Shown here piece by piece: positions 41,926 to 50,283 of a stretch of 64,000 nt of DNA. Every line of letters begins with the position of its first letter. Within the stretch, counting starts at the first letter, position 1. Under the pieces are notes generated by a model. It did not search any database. It had not been told where the DNA came from and saw nothing but the letters and a program-made list of their open reading frames with translations. A program made the translations under genes and the position numbers. Source of the DNA: Nocardioides agri (GTDB lineage Bacteria; Actinomycetota; Actinomycetes; Propionibacteriales; Nocardioidaceae). The stretch spans positions 3,373,669 to 3,437,668 of the forward strand of contig NZ_JACEIC010000002.1 of the NCBI RefSeq assembly GCF_013778305.1. The letters are read 5' to 3'.

Positions 41926-42374
41926 CAGTCGATCACGCCCTCGTCGAGGTCGAGGTCGTCGACCGCGTCCCGGAAGTCGTCGAGCTCGTCGGGGCAGTAG
42001 ATCTGCACCACCAGGAGCTGGAACTCGACGACGCGCTTGTCGGCGATGACCGGGCGCTGGCCGGGCCCGGCCGCGCCGTTGGTGAGCATGCCGTACAGCG
42101 TGGCGCGGCGCAGCGCCTCGCCCGGGTCCTCGCAGATCGCGCCGCCGTCCGAGCCGAGGACCCGGACCACCTGGTCCTCCGACGGGGTCCTGGCGCCGGT
42201 CTTCTCGAGCGCCGCGATCAGCTGGCCGGCCTTGTCCTGCGCCTGCACCGTCGACCGTGCGGCGTCGAAGGTGAAGAGTGAGATGACGATCAGCAGGACG
42301 AGGAGCGCGGCTGCCGTCCAGTAGATCCAGGTGCGCCTCTCGTCCGGCACCTCGTAGTCGCGGACGTCGCTCAT
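41925..42374 (-). CDS. single-pass membrane protein of unknown function
   Basis: A 149-residue protein. A cytoplasmic N-terminus (MSDVRDYEVPDERR) precedes one membrane helix (WIYWTAAALLVLLIVISLFTF), then an external region of about 110 residues with two cysteines (AICEDP; IYCPDEL) that may pair. It is translationally coupled on both sides to the permease and the M20 peptidase genes, so it is probably an accessory protein of that system. I do not recognise the family. Confidence 0.8.
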   Translation of the reverse strand: MSDVRDYEVPDERRTWIYWTAAALLVLLIVISLFTFDAARSTVQAQDKAGQLIAALEKTGARTPSEDQVVRVLGSDGGAICEDPGEALRRATLYGMLTNGAAGPGQRPVIADKRVVEFQLLVVQIYCPDELDDFRDAVDDLDLDEGVID

Positions 42375-43831
42375 GCCGCCATCTCCTCGGTCTCGGGCTG
42401 CTTCCAGTGGGGCTTGCGGAACCGGTAGAAGAGGAACGGCACCAGCAGGCCGAGGCCGAGAGCGCCGCCGCCGACGATCAGCACGTAGACGATCGGGTCG
42501 CTGCCGCCGAACTGCGACGGCGGGATGAAGCCGATCAGCAGCGCGGCGAGCGAGGCCACGAAGCCGACCACGCAGAGCACGACGAGCACCGGCGCCCGGT
42601 AGCCGCGTGGGTGGTCCGGCTGGTTCTTTCGCAGCTTCACCGCCGCGACGAACATCAGGAGGTAGACGATGAGGTACACCTGCGTCGTGATCACCGAGAA
42701 GATCCAGTAGGCGCTGGAGACGTCGGGGATCAACGCGTAGCCGAGGGCGATGACGGTGGTGACGACGCCCTGGGTGACCAGGATGTTCTGCTGCACGCCG
42801 TGCTTGTTGAGCTTCTGGAGGAACGGCGGGAGGTAGCCCTCCTGCCGCGAGATCATCAGCAGGCCCTTGGACGGGCCGGCGAGCCAGGTCAGCATGCCGC
42901 CGAGCGAGGCGGCGACGAGCATGATGCCGAAGATCGGGGTGAGCCACTGGGTGCCGAACTCCGCGAACACCGCGTCGAAGGCCTGCATCACGCCGGCGGT
43001 GAGCGAGAGCTCCTCGGCCGGGACGATCCACGAGATCGCCAGCGCGGGGAGGATGAAGATCAGCAGCACCAACCCCATCGCCAGGAACATCGCCCTCGGG
43101 AACTCCTTGGCGGGGTTCTTCAGCGACCCGACGTGCACGGCGTTCATCTCCATGCCGGAGTAGGACAGGAAGTTGTTGACGATCAGCACGAGGCTCGACA
43201 GCCCCGCCCAGGCGGGTAGGAGGTGGCTGGCGTTCATCGGGGCGGCGGACTCGTTGCCCTGCCCGAGGAACACCATGCCGAGCAGCACGAGGACGGCTCC
43301 CGGGATCAGCGTGCCGATGATCAGCCCGGCGCTGGCGAGGCCGGCGACGCCGCCCGTGCCACGCGAGGACACCCACACGCCCGACCAGTAGACGACCACG
43401 ATCACCAGTGCCGTCCACACGCCGCTCGAGGCGAGCGCCGGGTTGATGACGTAGGCCAGCGTGCTCGCCACGAAGCCGAGCAGGCTGGGGTAGTAAAAGA
43501 TCGTCATCGCGAACTGGCACCAGACGGCGAGGAAGCCCATGGGCTTCGAGATCCCCTCGGAGACCCAGTTGAAGACGCCGCCCTTCCAGCCGGACGCGAG
43601 CTCGGCGGAGACCAGCGACGTCGGCAGCAGGAAGACGATCGCCGGCACGATGTACAGGAAGACGCACGCGAGACCGTAGACGGCCATCGTCGGCGCGGCC
43701 CGGAGGCTCGCGACCGAGCTCGTGGTCATCAGCGCGAGCGCGATCCAGGAGATCCAATGGGTCGCCGGCGCCTTGGCCCGTGCGGCCGCGGCGGGCACCG
43801 GCTGGCCGGCCGGTACGTCCATAGCACTCAT
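42371..43831 (-). CDS. APC family amino acid/peptide-derived substrate permease
   Basis: A 486-residue transporter with 12 or more membrane helices. TM1 has the broken helix SWIALALMTTSSVASLRAAPTMAVYGLACV, and SGMEMNAVHVGSLKNPAKEFPRAM is the TM6-loop region typical of GadC/APC antiporters. Its stop overlaps the small membrane protein gene. Position between M24 and M20 peptidases suggests uptake of amino acids or exchange of a product. The substrate is unknown. Confidence 0.9.
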   Translation of the reverse strand: MSAMDVPAGQPVPAAAARAKAPATHWISWIALALMTTSSVASLRAAPTMAVYGLACVFLYIVPAIVFLLPTSLVSAELASGWKGGVFNWVSEGISKPMGFLAVWCQFAMTIFYYPSLLGFVASTLAYVINPALASSGVWTALVIVVVYWSGVWVSSRGTGGVAGLASAGLIIGTLIPGAVLVLLGMVFLGQGNESAAPMNASHLLPAWAGLSSLVLIVNNFLSYSGMEMNAVHVGSLKNPAKEFPRAMFLAMGLVLLIFILPALAISWIVPAEELSLTAGVMQAFDAVFAEFGTQWLTPIFGIMLVAASLGGMLTWLAGPSKGLLMISRQEGYLPPFLQKLNKHGVQQNILVTQGVVTTVIALGYALIPDVSSAYWIFSVITTQVYLIVYLLMFVAAVKLRKNQPDHPRGYRAPVLVVLCVVGFVASLAALLIGFIPPSQFGGSDPIVYVLIVGGGALGLGLLVPFLFYRFRKPHWKQPETEEMAA

Positions 43832-43854
43832 CTACGCCTCCTCTGCACGCGTGG

Positions 43855-44973
43855 TCACGCGACCACGCGTAGGTGTCGGTCGGTGTTGTTCAGCCGGCGG
43901 CCGCCGTCCTCGGTCACCGTGACGATGTCCTCGATGCGCACTCCGAAGCTGCCGGGCAGGTAGACGCCCGGCTCGACCGAGAAGCACATGCCGGGCACGA
44001 GCGGCAGCTCCTCGCCCTCGATCATGTACGGCGGCTCGTGGGTCGTGACGCCGATGCCGTGCCCGGTGCGGTGGATGAACCGCTCGCCGTACCCGGCGTC
44101 CGCGATCACCTGGCGCGCCGCGCGGTCCACGTCCTGGCAGGCGACACCGGGGCGGACCGCGTCGACACCGGCCTGCTGGGCCAGCCGCACGACCTCGTGC
44201 ACCTCCCGGATCTGGTCGGTGGGCTCACCGACGCACACCGTGCGGCTGGTGTCGGAGCCGTAGCCGTCCATGAGCCCGCCGAAGTCCAGCACCACGCAGT
44301 CGCCGACCTCGATCGTGCGGTCGCCCGCCTCGTGGTGCGGGTTGGCGCCGTTCGGGCCGGAGCCCACGACGGTGAAGTCGACCTGCTCGTGCCCGTGCTG
44401 GCGCAGCAGGTCGGCCAGGTCGGCGGCCACGTCGGTCTCCGTGCGTCCGGAGAACCGCACGTCGAGGATCTGCTCGTACGTCGCGTCCGCCGCCGCGCCG
44501 GCCGCCTCGAGCCGGGCCAGCTCGTTGGCGTCCTTGACCGCGCGCAGCATCGGCAGCCGCGCCGTCACGGAGTCGTACGCCGTGCGCGGCAGCGCGGTCT
44601 GGAGCCCGAGCAGGTGCATCGCCCAGGCGCTGTCGGAGATGGCGTAGCGACCGTCGGGCCGCAGCAGCCCGCTCGCCGCGGCGTAGGGGTCGGCCCCGTC
44701 GAGCCAGTCGACGACGGTCGTGGCGGCGGTCCCGTCGGCGCGCTCGGCGTCCGGTCGCTCCAGCGTCGGCACCAGCAGCGTCGGCTCGCGGTCGGTGGTC
44801 AGGAAGAGCATCGTCAGCCGCTCGGTGATCGCTGTCGGCTGGTAGCCGGTCAACCAGACCAGATCCGGCCCCGGCGTGACGAGCACGCCGTCGACGCCCG
44901 CGGCGTGACCGTCGGCCACGACCCGCGCCATGCGGGCGGCGTAGTCGTCGCGGGTGAAGGGGACTGCGCTCAT
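43855..44973 (-). CDS. M24 family Xaa-Pro type peptidase
   Basis: A 372-residue pita-bread metallopeptidase with a creatinase-like N-terminal domain (residues 1-135). Five metal ligands are recognisable: VVLDFGGLMDGYGSDTSRT (two Asp), RTGHGIGVTTHEPPYM (His), CFSVEPGVYLPG (Glu) and VRIEDIVTV (Glu). It is a likely aminopeptidase P or prolidase. It overlaps the MFS stop and lies 23 bases before the APC gene in the operon. Confidence 0.92.
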   Translation of the reverse strand: MSAVPFTRDDYAARMARVVADGHAAGVDGVLVTPGPDLVWLTGYQPTAITERLTMLFLTTDREPTLLVPTLERPDAERADGTAATTVVDWLDGADPYAAASGLLRPDGRYAISDSAWAMHLLGLQTALPRTAYDSVTARLPMLRAVKDANELARLEAAGAAADATYEQILDVRFSGRTETDVAADLADLLRQHGHEQVDFTVVGSGPNGANPHHEAGDRTIEVGDCVVLDFGGLMDGYGSDTSRTVCVGEPTDQIREVHEVVRLAQQAGVDAVRPGVACQDVDRAARQVIADAGYGERFIHRTGHGIGVTTHEPPYMIEGEELPLVPGMCFSVEPGVYLPGSFGVRIEDIVTVTEDGGRRLNNTDRHLRVVA

Positions 44974-46451
44974 GACCCGCTCCCGGAGGCGGTGGTGGGG
45001 ATGGTGTGCAGGTGGGCGGCGGCCGAGGCGGCGGCGTCCTGCGCGGTGCCCTGCGCGGCCTTGTGCCGGCGGATCGCGACCAGCGCGAGCAGGATGCCGA
45101 GCGCGCTGATCACGGCCATCGCCCACGACGCCGCGGCGAGACCGGCGGCCAGGGCGTCGCCCGGGCTGGCGCCGTCGTCGAGCTGGTTGGCCTGGACGCT
45201 GCCGTAGATCGTCGCGGCCAGGGCGGTGGCCACCGCCGCGCCGACGTACCGCGCCATGTTGGAGACCCCGGACGCCCCGCCGACCTGCTCCTGCGGGACG
45301 CAGGAGGTCGCCGCGGAGGAGGACGGACCGTTGGAGAGTCCCATGCCGACGGCGATCGCGAGGATCGGCAGCAGGAAGGCGGTGTAGCCCCACGACGACT
45401 CGGTGAAGCCGATCACGACGAACCCGACCACCATCGCGATGAAGCCGACCCCGATGACCTGCCGGCCGCCGAGCTTGTTCGCCAGCTTCGGGACGAACGG
45501 GGCGACCGCCACCAGCCCGACGGTCGCCGGGAGCGTGGCGACGCCCGCCTCGAGCGGGCTGAACCCGAGTGCGGCCGGGTTCTGGAAGTAGAGGCTGAGC
45601 AGGTACATCAGGCCGTTGATCGTGCCGGCGCCGATCAGGATCGCCAGCGTCGAGCCGACCAGGATCCGGTTGCGCAGCAGCGCCAGGTCGAGCAGGGGCA
45701 CGGCGACCCGCTTCTCGGTCATGACGAAGAGGAAGCCGGCGACGACCGAGGCCGCGAAGCAGCCCAGGGTCGCCGCGGAGAGCCAGCCCCAGTCGCCGCT
45801 CTTGGTGAACCCGTAGATGAGGGGCGCCAGCGTCAGCGCGACGAGCACGGTGCCGAGGAAGTCGATCGAGCGTGGCCGGCCCTCGTCGCGCGACTCCGCG
45901 ATCGCCACGAAGGTCAGGACCATGCAGACGACCGCCACCCCGGCGTCGATCCAGAAGAGGCCCTGCCAGCCGGTGACGTCGACGAGCAGCCCACCGAGCA
46001 ACGGTCCGGCGGCGGCACCGACGGCGGCAGCGGCACCCCACAGGGACACGAACTTCAGCTGCTGGTCGCCCGAGGTCGCGACCGTCAGCAGGCTGAGGCC
46101 GCAGGCGAGGATCGTCGCCCCCGCGGCGCCCTGGACCAGGCGTCCGGCGATGACCATCCCACCGGTCTCGGCGAGCGCGATCAGGACGCAGGAGACCACG
46201 AAGAGCGCGAGGCCGACCTGGAAGATCCGCTTGCGCCCGAAGACGTCGCCGAGCGAGCCGGACGTGATGATCACGGCCGCGCCGACGAGCGAGTAGCCCG
46301 TCACCGCCCACTGCAGCGTGTCGACGGACATGCCGGTGTCCTCGCTGATCGCGGGCAGCAGGATGCTCACCGCCGAGGTGTTGGCGTTGACCACCAGCGT
46401 CGAGAGACAGGTGGCGGCGAGCACACCGGTTGCAGATCCTCCGCGCCCCAT
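44970..46451 (-). CDS. MFS transporter, DHA2 (EmrB/QacA) family
   Basis: A 493-residue, 14-helix drug:H+ antiporter type: VNANTSAVSILLPAISEDTGMSVDTLQWAVTGYSL, motif A GSLGDVFGRKRIFQVG and motif C-like GAAAAVGAAAGPLLGGLLVDVTGWQGLFWID. It is the first gene of the leftward operon that includes M24 and M20 peptidases and an APC permease. It may export a product or toxic analogue of the same pathway. Confidence 0.92.
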   Translation of the reverse strand: MGRGGSATGVLAATCLSTLVVNANTSAVSILLPAISEDTGMSVDTLQWAVTGYSLVGAAVIITSGSLGDVFGRKRIFQVGLALFVVSCVLIALAETGGMVIAGRLVQGAAGATILACGLSLLTVATSGDQQLKFVSLWGAAAAVGAAAGPLLGGLLVDVTGWQGLFWIDAGVAVVCMVLTFVAIAESRDEGRPRSIDFLGTVLVALTLAPLIYGFTKSGDWGWLSAATLGCFAASVVAGFLFVMTEKRVAVPLLDLALLRNRILVGSTLAILIGAGTINGLMYLLSLYFQNPAALGFSPLEAGVATLPATVGLVAVAPFVPKLANKLGGRQVIGVGFIAMVVGFVVIGFTESSWGYTAFLLPILAIAVGMGLSNGPSSSAATSCVPQEQVGGASGVSNMARYVGAAVATALAATIYGSVQANQLDDGASPGDALAAGLAAASWAMAVISALGILLALVAIRRHKAAQGTAQDAAASAAAHLHTIPTTASGSGS

Positions 46452-46567
46452 GCACCCAACCTCCCGATCGCGGTCCGGTCCTCGACGTTAGTGACGGCCC
46501 CGCACCGTCCCTTCACCCGAATCGGGCGAGCGGTGTCCCGACCACCTCGGGTGGGTACGAAGCGCGC

Positions 46568-47296
46568 GTGGAACCGCGATGGGAGTCCGGCCCCGCGAGC
46601 ATCACGCTCGTGCGGCACGGCGAGAGCATGGGCAACCGCGCCGACGAGGCCGCGCGTCAGGCCGGGGCCGAACGGCTGGACCTCGACCTGCGCGATGCGG
46701 ACGTCGAGCTGTCGCCGACCGGGCAGGAGCAGGCTGCGGCGGTCGGCCGGTGGATGGCGGAGGCCGAGGACGAGTGGCGACCGAGCGTCGTGCTGAGCTC
46801 GCCGTACCGGCGCGCGGCCGACACGGCGCGGGTGGCGGTCCGTGACGGGGGATTGCCCCTGCAGCTCGACGAGCGCCTGCGCGAGCGCGACCTGGGGGTC
46901 TTCGACGGGCTCACCGGTCGTGGGATCCGGGCTCGCTACCCGGAGGAGGCCGAGCGGCGCACCAAGCTCGGCAAGTTCTACTACCAGCCGCCGAGCGGCG
47001 AGAGCTGGGCCGACGTCGTGCTCCGGGTGCGCAGCCTGCTGACCGACCTGCGCCACGGGTACGACGGCGAGCGCGTCTGGCTCTTCACCCACCAGGCCGT
47101 GATCATGGCGTTCCGCTACGTGCTCGAGGGCATCGACGAGCAGCGGCTCCTCGAGATCGACCGCGAGGTGCAGATACCCAACGCCTCCCTGACGCGGCTC
47201 GTCCGCGCGGGCGACCGGTTCGAGCTCGACACCTTCGCCGACACCCGTGCCGTCGAGGCGACCGACGCGGACGTCACCGAGGAGGAGAGCGCGTGA
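46568..47296 (+). CDS. histidine phosphatase family protein
   Basis: A 242-residue phosphoglycerate mutase-like phosphatase. The catalytic motif is ITLVRHGESMGN (Arg-His-Gly) near residue 13, followed by LSSPYRRAADTA, ERDLGVFDGLTG and the second His in WLFTHQAVIMAF. It starts at GTG 46568 and overlaps nnrD (GTGA), so the two are co-expressed. The substrate is unknown. Confidence 0.92.
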   Translation: MEPRWESGPASITLVRHGESMGNRADEAARQAGAERLDLDLRDADVELSPTGQEQAAAVGRWMAEAEDEWRPSVVLSSPYRRAADTARVAVRDGGLPLQLDERLRERDLGVFDGLTGRGIRARYPEEAERRTKLGKFYYQPPSGESWADVVLRVRSLLTDLRHGYDGERVWLFTHQAVIMAFRYVLEGIDEQRLLEIDREVQIPNASLTRLVRAGDRFELDTFADTRAVEATDADVTEEESA

Positions 47297-48174
47297 CCGG
47301 GGCGTCTCCCGAGGTCGTGACCCCGGCGCTGCTGCGCGCGTGGCCGTTGTCCGACCCCGGCGCGGGGAAGGAGTCGCGGGGCCACCTCGTCGTCCTGGGC
47401 GGCAGCCGGACGACGCCCGGAGCGGCACAGCTCGCCGGCGAGGCCGCGCTGCGAGCCGGCGCGGGCAAGCTGGAGCTCGCGACCTCGGCGTCGGCGGCCG
47501 CGACCCTCGCGGTCGCGGTGCCGGAGGCGCGGGTCCTCGACCTCCCCGAGGACGAGACCGGTGCAGTCGTCCCGACCGCCGCCGACCGCGTGGTCGCGTC
47601 CGCGGAGGACGCCGACGCGCTGCTCGTCGGCCCGGGCTTCGACGACGTCGACGTCGCGGTGGCGCTGCTCGCGGCGGTCCTGCCCCGCGTGAGCTGCCCG
47701 CTGGTGGTCGACGCGCTCGGGACGGCGTACCTCACCGAGGAGCCCGACGGCGTGCAGCACCTCGACGGTCGTGTCGTGGTGACCGCGAACCCGGTCGAGC
47801 TGGCGAAGCTCACCGGGCAGGACGAGGTGGACGGCGAGGACGAGATCCTCGACGCGGCCCTCGAGGTCGCGCGCACCCGCAGTGCGGTCGTGCTCGCGGG
47901 GGCCGAGCAGAAGCTGGTCGTCGCGCCCGACGGCCGGTCCTGGGTGGTCCAGGGCGGCGGGGTCGGGCTCGGCGTCTCGGGCTCCGGCGACGTGCAGGCC
48001 GGCATCGTCGCCGGGCTCCTGGCCCGCGGCGAGGAGCCGGCCCGGGCGGCCGTCTGGGGTGCCTACCTGCACGCCCGCGCCGGCGAGCGGCTGGCCGGGG
48101 AGATGGGCCCGCTGGGCTACCTGGCGCGTGAGCTGCCACCTGCGCTGCCGGCCGTGCTCAACGAGCTGCGGTGA
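47293..48174 (+). CDS. nnrD: ADP-dependent (S)-NAD(P)H-hydrate dehydratase
   Basis: Repairs hydrated NAD(P)H. The product is a 293-residue ribokinase-like domain (YjeF C-terminal type): GHLVVLGGSRTTPGAAQLAGEAALRAGAGKLELAT, LVGPGF, LVVDALG, VVVTANPVELAKLTG and the nucleotide motif GVSGSGDVQAGIVAGLLARG. The canonical GTGDVLAG reads GSGDVQAG here, still within the family. It is a stand-alone dehydratase; the NnrE epimerase is not in this window. Confidence 0.9.
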   Translation: MTGASPEVVTPALLRAWPLSDPGAGKESRGHLVVLGGSRTTPGAAQLAGEAALRAGAGKLELATSASAAATLAVAVPEARVLDLPEDETGAVVPTAADRVVASAEDADALLVGPGFDDVDVAVALLAAVLPRVSCPLVVDALGTAYLTEEPDGVQHLDGRVVVTANPVELAKLTGQDEVDGEDEILDAALEVARTRSAVVLAGAEQKLVVAPDGRSWVVQGGGVGLGVSGSGDVQAGIVAGLLARGEEPARAAVWGAYLHARAGERLAGEMGPLGYLARELPPALPAVLNELR

Positions 48175-48189
48175 CGGTCCCGTCAACGG

Positions 48190-48221
48190 CGAAAGGCCCC
48201 CGCCACGGCGGGGGCCTTTCG
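48190..48221. terminator. 15-bp stem terminator after nnrD
   Basis: CGAAAGGCCCCCGCC (48190-48204) pairs perfectly with GGCGGGGGCCTTTCG (48207-48221). It lies between nnrD and the oppositely oriented tRNA-His, so it can terminate both transcripts. Confidence 0.88.
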
Positions 48222-48226
48222 GTTGG

Positions 48227-48299
48227 GGTGAGTAACGGGACTTGAACCCGCGACATCTGCGACCACAACGCAGCGCTCTACCAGCTGAGCTATACCCAC
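48227..48299 (-). tRNA. tRNA-His (GUG)
   Basis: Read leftward, acceptor GTGGGTA pairs with TACTCAC. The anticodon stem CTGCG/CGCAG holds loop TTGTGGT with anticodon GTG. The discriminator is C73, and a G at -1 is encoded (48300), both hallmarks of tRNA-His. CCA is encoded at 48224-48226. Confidence 0.95.
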
Positions 48300-48335
48300 C
48301 ATGACCCCAAGGGGCCGACGGAAAGTGTAGGGGAA

Positions 48336-48992
48336 TCAGCCGCCGATCGTGGAATCGGGCTCGGTCTCCGGGCTGACGCCGTCTGCCAGCCCGGTCAGCG
48401 ACGCCCCGTGCTTCTGGGCGATGGCACGGGCGGCGTCGGAGTCCGGACCGGGGGAGGGGACGAAGACGGCCTCGCGGTAGTAGCGCAGCTCCTCGATGCT
48501 CTCCTGGATGTCGGCGAGCGCCCGGTGGTTGCCGCGCTTGGCCGGCGCCTGGAAGTAGGCGCGGGGGAACCAGCGCCGGGAGAGCTCCTTGATCGAGGAG
48601 ACGTCGACGATCCGGTAGTGCAGGAAGGTCTCGAGCGCGGGCATGTCCCGCGCGATGAAGGCGCGGTCGGTGGCGACGGTGTTGCCGGCCAGCGGCGGGC
48701 GGCTGCCGTCGGGGCAGTGCTGCTTGACGTAGGCGAGCACCTGCTCCTCGGCCTCCTGGAGCGTGATGCCGTGGTCGAGCTCGGTCAGCAGGCCAGACTT
48801 CTCGTGCATCTCGCGCACGAAGTCGCCCATCTGGTCGAGGGCCTCGGCCGGAGGCTTGATCACCAGGTCCACGCCGTCGCCGAGCACGTTGAGGTCGAAG
48901 TCGGTGACCAGGGCAGCCACCTCGACCAGCGCGTCGGCGCCGAGGTCGAGCCCGGTCATCTCGCAGTCGATCCACACGAGTCGGTCGTTCAT
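48336..48992 (-). CDS. orn: oligoribonuclease
   Basis: A 3'-5' exonuclease that degrades 2-5-nt RNA fragments and pGpG. The product has 218 residues of the DEDDh family: RLVWIDCEMTGLDLGADALVEVAALVTDFDL (ExoI), GNTVATDRAFIARDMPALETFLHYRIVDVSSIKEL (ExoII) and KRGNHRALADIQESIEELRYYRE (ExoIII with His-x4-Asp). The C-terminus carries an extra stretch of about 25 residues. It is divergent from the MauE-like gene. Confidence 0.97.
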   Translation of the reverse strand: MNDRLVWIDCEMTGLDLGADALVEVAALVTDFDLNVLGDGVDLVIKPPAEALDQMGDFVREMHEKSGLLTELDHGITLQEAEEQVLAYVKQHCPDGSRPPLAGNTVATDRAFIARDMPALETFLHYRIVDVSSIKELSRRWFPRAYFQAPAKRGNHRALADIQESIEELRYYREAVFVPSPGPDSDAARAIAQKHGASLTGLADGVSPETEPDSTIGG

Positions 48993-49052
48993 GAGGCGTC
49001 ACCCTACGCCGAGGGGACCTTCGCCTCTTAGCCGCCGTTCAGCCATGCCCCC

Positions 49053-49058
49053 TAGGGT
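49053..49058 (+). promoter_or_regulatory. -10 element TAGGGT upstream of mauE-like gene
   Basis: TAGGGT ends 7 bases before the GTG at 49066, consistent with a leaderless transcript and supporting GTG 49066 over the upstream ATG at 49045. Confidence 0.45.
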
Positions 49059-49065
49059 CTGGATC

Positions 49066-49539
49066 GTGAGGGAATGGGTGGCCCTGGTGCTCCGGCTCGT
49101 CGTCGGCGGCGTCTGGATCGTCGCGGGCGCGCTGAAGGTGCTCGAGCCGGCGCAGAGCGTGGCCGCCGTCCGGGCCTACCAGATCCTCCCGTCCGACCTG
49201 GTGTCGCCGGTGGGGCAGCTGCTGCCGGTGGTCGAGGTCGTGATCGGGCTGATGCTCGTCCTCGGGCTCCTCACCCGTGCCGCCGCGGTCGCCTCCGCTG
49301 CGCTCTTCGTCGTGTTCATCGCCGGGATCGTCTCGGTCTGGGTCCGCGGCATCAACATCGACTGCGGCTGCTTCGGCGGCGGGGGAGCGAACCCCGACGC
49401 CGCGTCGCAGTACCCCTGGGAGATCGCCCGGGACGCCGCGCTGCTCGCCGCCTCGCTCTTCCTCGCCTGGGCGCCGCGGAGCAGGGTGGCGGCGGACAAC
49501 GTCCTGTTCCGCCCTACCGCCGTGACCGGAGGCCCGTGA
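49066..49539 (+). CDS. MauE/DoxX family redox-associated membrane protein
   Basis: A 157-residue, four-helix membrane protein: VALVLRLVVGGVWIVAGALKVLEPAQSVAAVRAYQILP, then VVEVVIGLMLVLGLLTRAAAVASAALFVVFIAGIVSVWVRGINIDCGCFGGG. The Cys100-Gly-Cys102 pair is the redox motif of MauE-type proteins. It directly precedes a DsbA-like gene (1-base overlap), so the pair probably forms a membrane thiol-redox relay for exported proteins. Confidence 0.88.
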   Translation: MREWVALVLRLVVGGVWIVAGALKVLEPAQSVAAVRAYQILPSDLVSPVGQLLPVVEVVIGLMLVLGLLTRAAAVASAALFVVFIAGIVSVWVRGINIDCGCFGGGGANPDAASQYPWEIARDAALLAASLFLAWAPRSRVAADNVLFRPTAVTGGP

Positions 49540-50270
49540 TGTCGAAGAAGAACCGCCCCAACGACCGCGCCGCCCGGGCCGCGGCCGCGCTGGAGGCGCA
49601 GCAGCGCGAGGAGCGCAGGCGGCGCAACCTCATGGTCGGCGGCGTCGTCGTGGTCATCGTGCTGATCGTGCTTGCCGGCTGGCTGCTCACCCGCACCCTC
49701 GACACCTCCGAGGACGTCGCGGCACCGGCTGCCGGCAGCGAGTTCGGCCTCACGATCGGGCCCTCGGACGCGCCGCACGAGGTGATCATCTACGAGGACT
49801 TCCTGTGCCCCTTCTGCGGTGAGCTCGAGCGGGCGACGAGCGAGGACCTCGACGCCCTCGCCGCGGAGGGGAAGGTGAAGGTCGAGTACCGGCCGTTCAA
49901 CCTGCTGAGCGCGGTCGGCGACTACTCCGAGCGGTCCGCCGGGGCGTTCTCGATCGTGCTCGACAAGTCCGGCGCGGACGTCGCGAAGGAGTTCCACCGC
50001 CTGCTGTTCGAGAACCAGCCGTCCGAGTCCGGCCCGTTCCCGTCGAACGCCGACCTGGTCGACCTCGCCGTCGAGGCGGGCGCCGACGAGGCCGACGTAC
50101 GCGCGCCGATCGAGGCCGAGGAGGGCGCCGACTGGGTGGCCGCGGCGACCCAGGCCGCCGCCGACGCCGGCGTCAACAGCACCCCGACCGTGCTGCTCGA
50201 CGGCGAGGTCTTCCAGCAGGGCCGCACCATGGACGATCTCGCGGAGAACCTGATCAAGCAGCTCCAGTGA
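49539..50270 (+). CDS. membrane-anchored DsbA-like thioredoxin-fold protein
   Basis: A 243-residue protein. A cytoplasmic basic N-terminus precedes one membrane helix (NLMVGGVVVVIVLIVLAGWLL, about 30-50) and an external DsbA domain with active site Cys90-Pro-Phe-Cys93 (YEDFLCPFCGELE) and cis-Pro loop NSTPTVLLDGE. It probably forms or isomerises disulfides outside the membrane, re-oxidised by the adjacent MauE-like protein (inference). Confidence 0.92.
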   Translation: MSKKNRPNDRAARAAAALEAQQREERRRRNLMVGGVVVVIVLIVLAGWLLTRTLDTSEDVAAPAAGSEFGLTIGPSDAPHEVIIYEDFLCPFCGELERATSEDLDALAAEGKVKVEYRPFNLLSAVGDYSERSAGAFSIVLDKSGADVAKEFHRLLFENQPSESGPFPSNADLVDLAVEAGADEADVRAPIEAEEGADWVAAATQAAADAGVNSTPTVLLDGEVFQQGRTMDDLAENLIKQLQ

Positions 50271-50283
50271 CAGACTCCGGTCC

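Noticed and set aside
49045..49065. ATG at 49045 as start of the MauE-like gene
   Set aside because: The -10 box TAGGGT (49053-49058) lies within that extension, and GTG 49066 leads directly into the first membrane helix.
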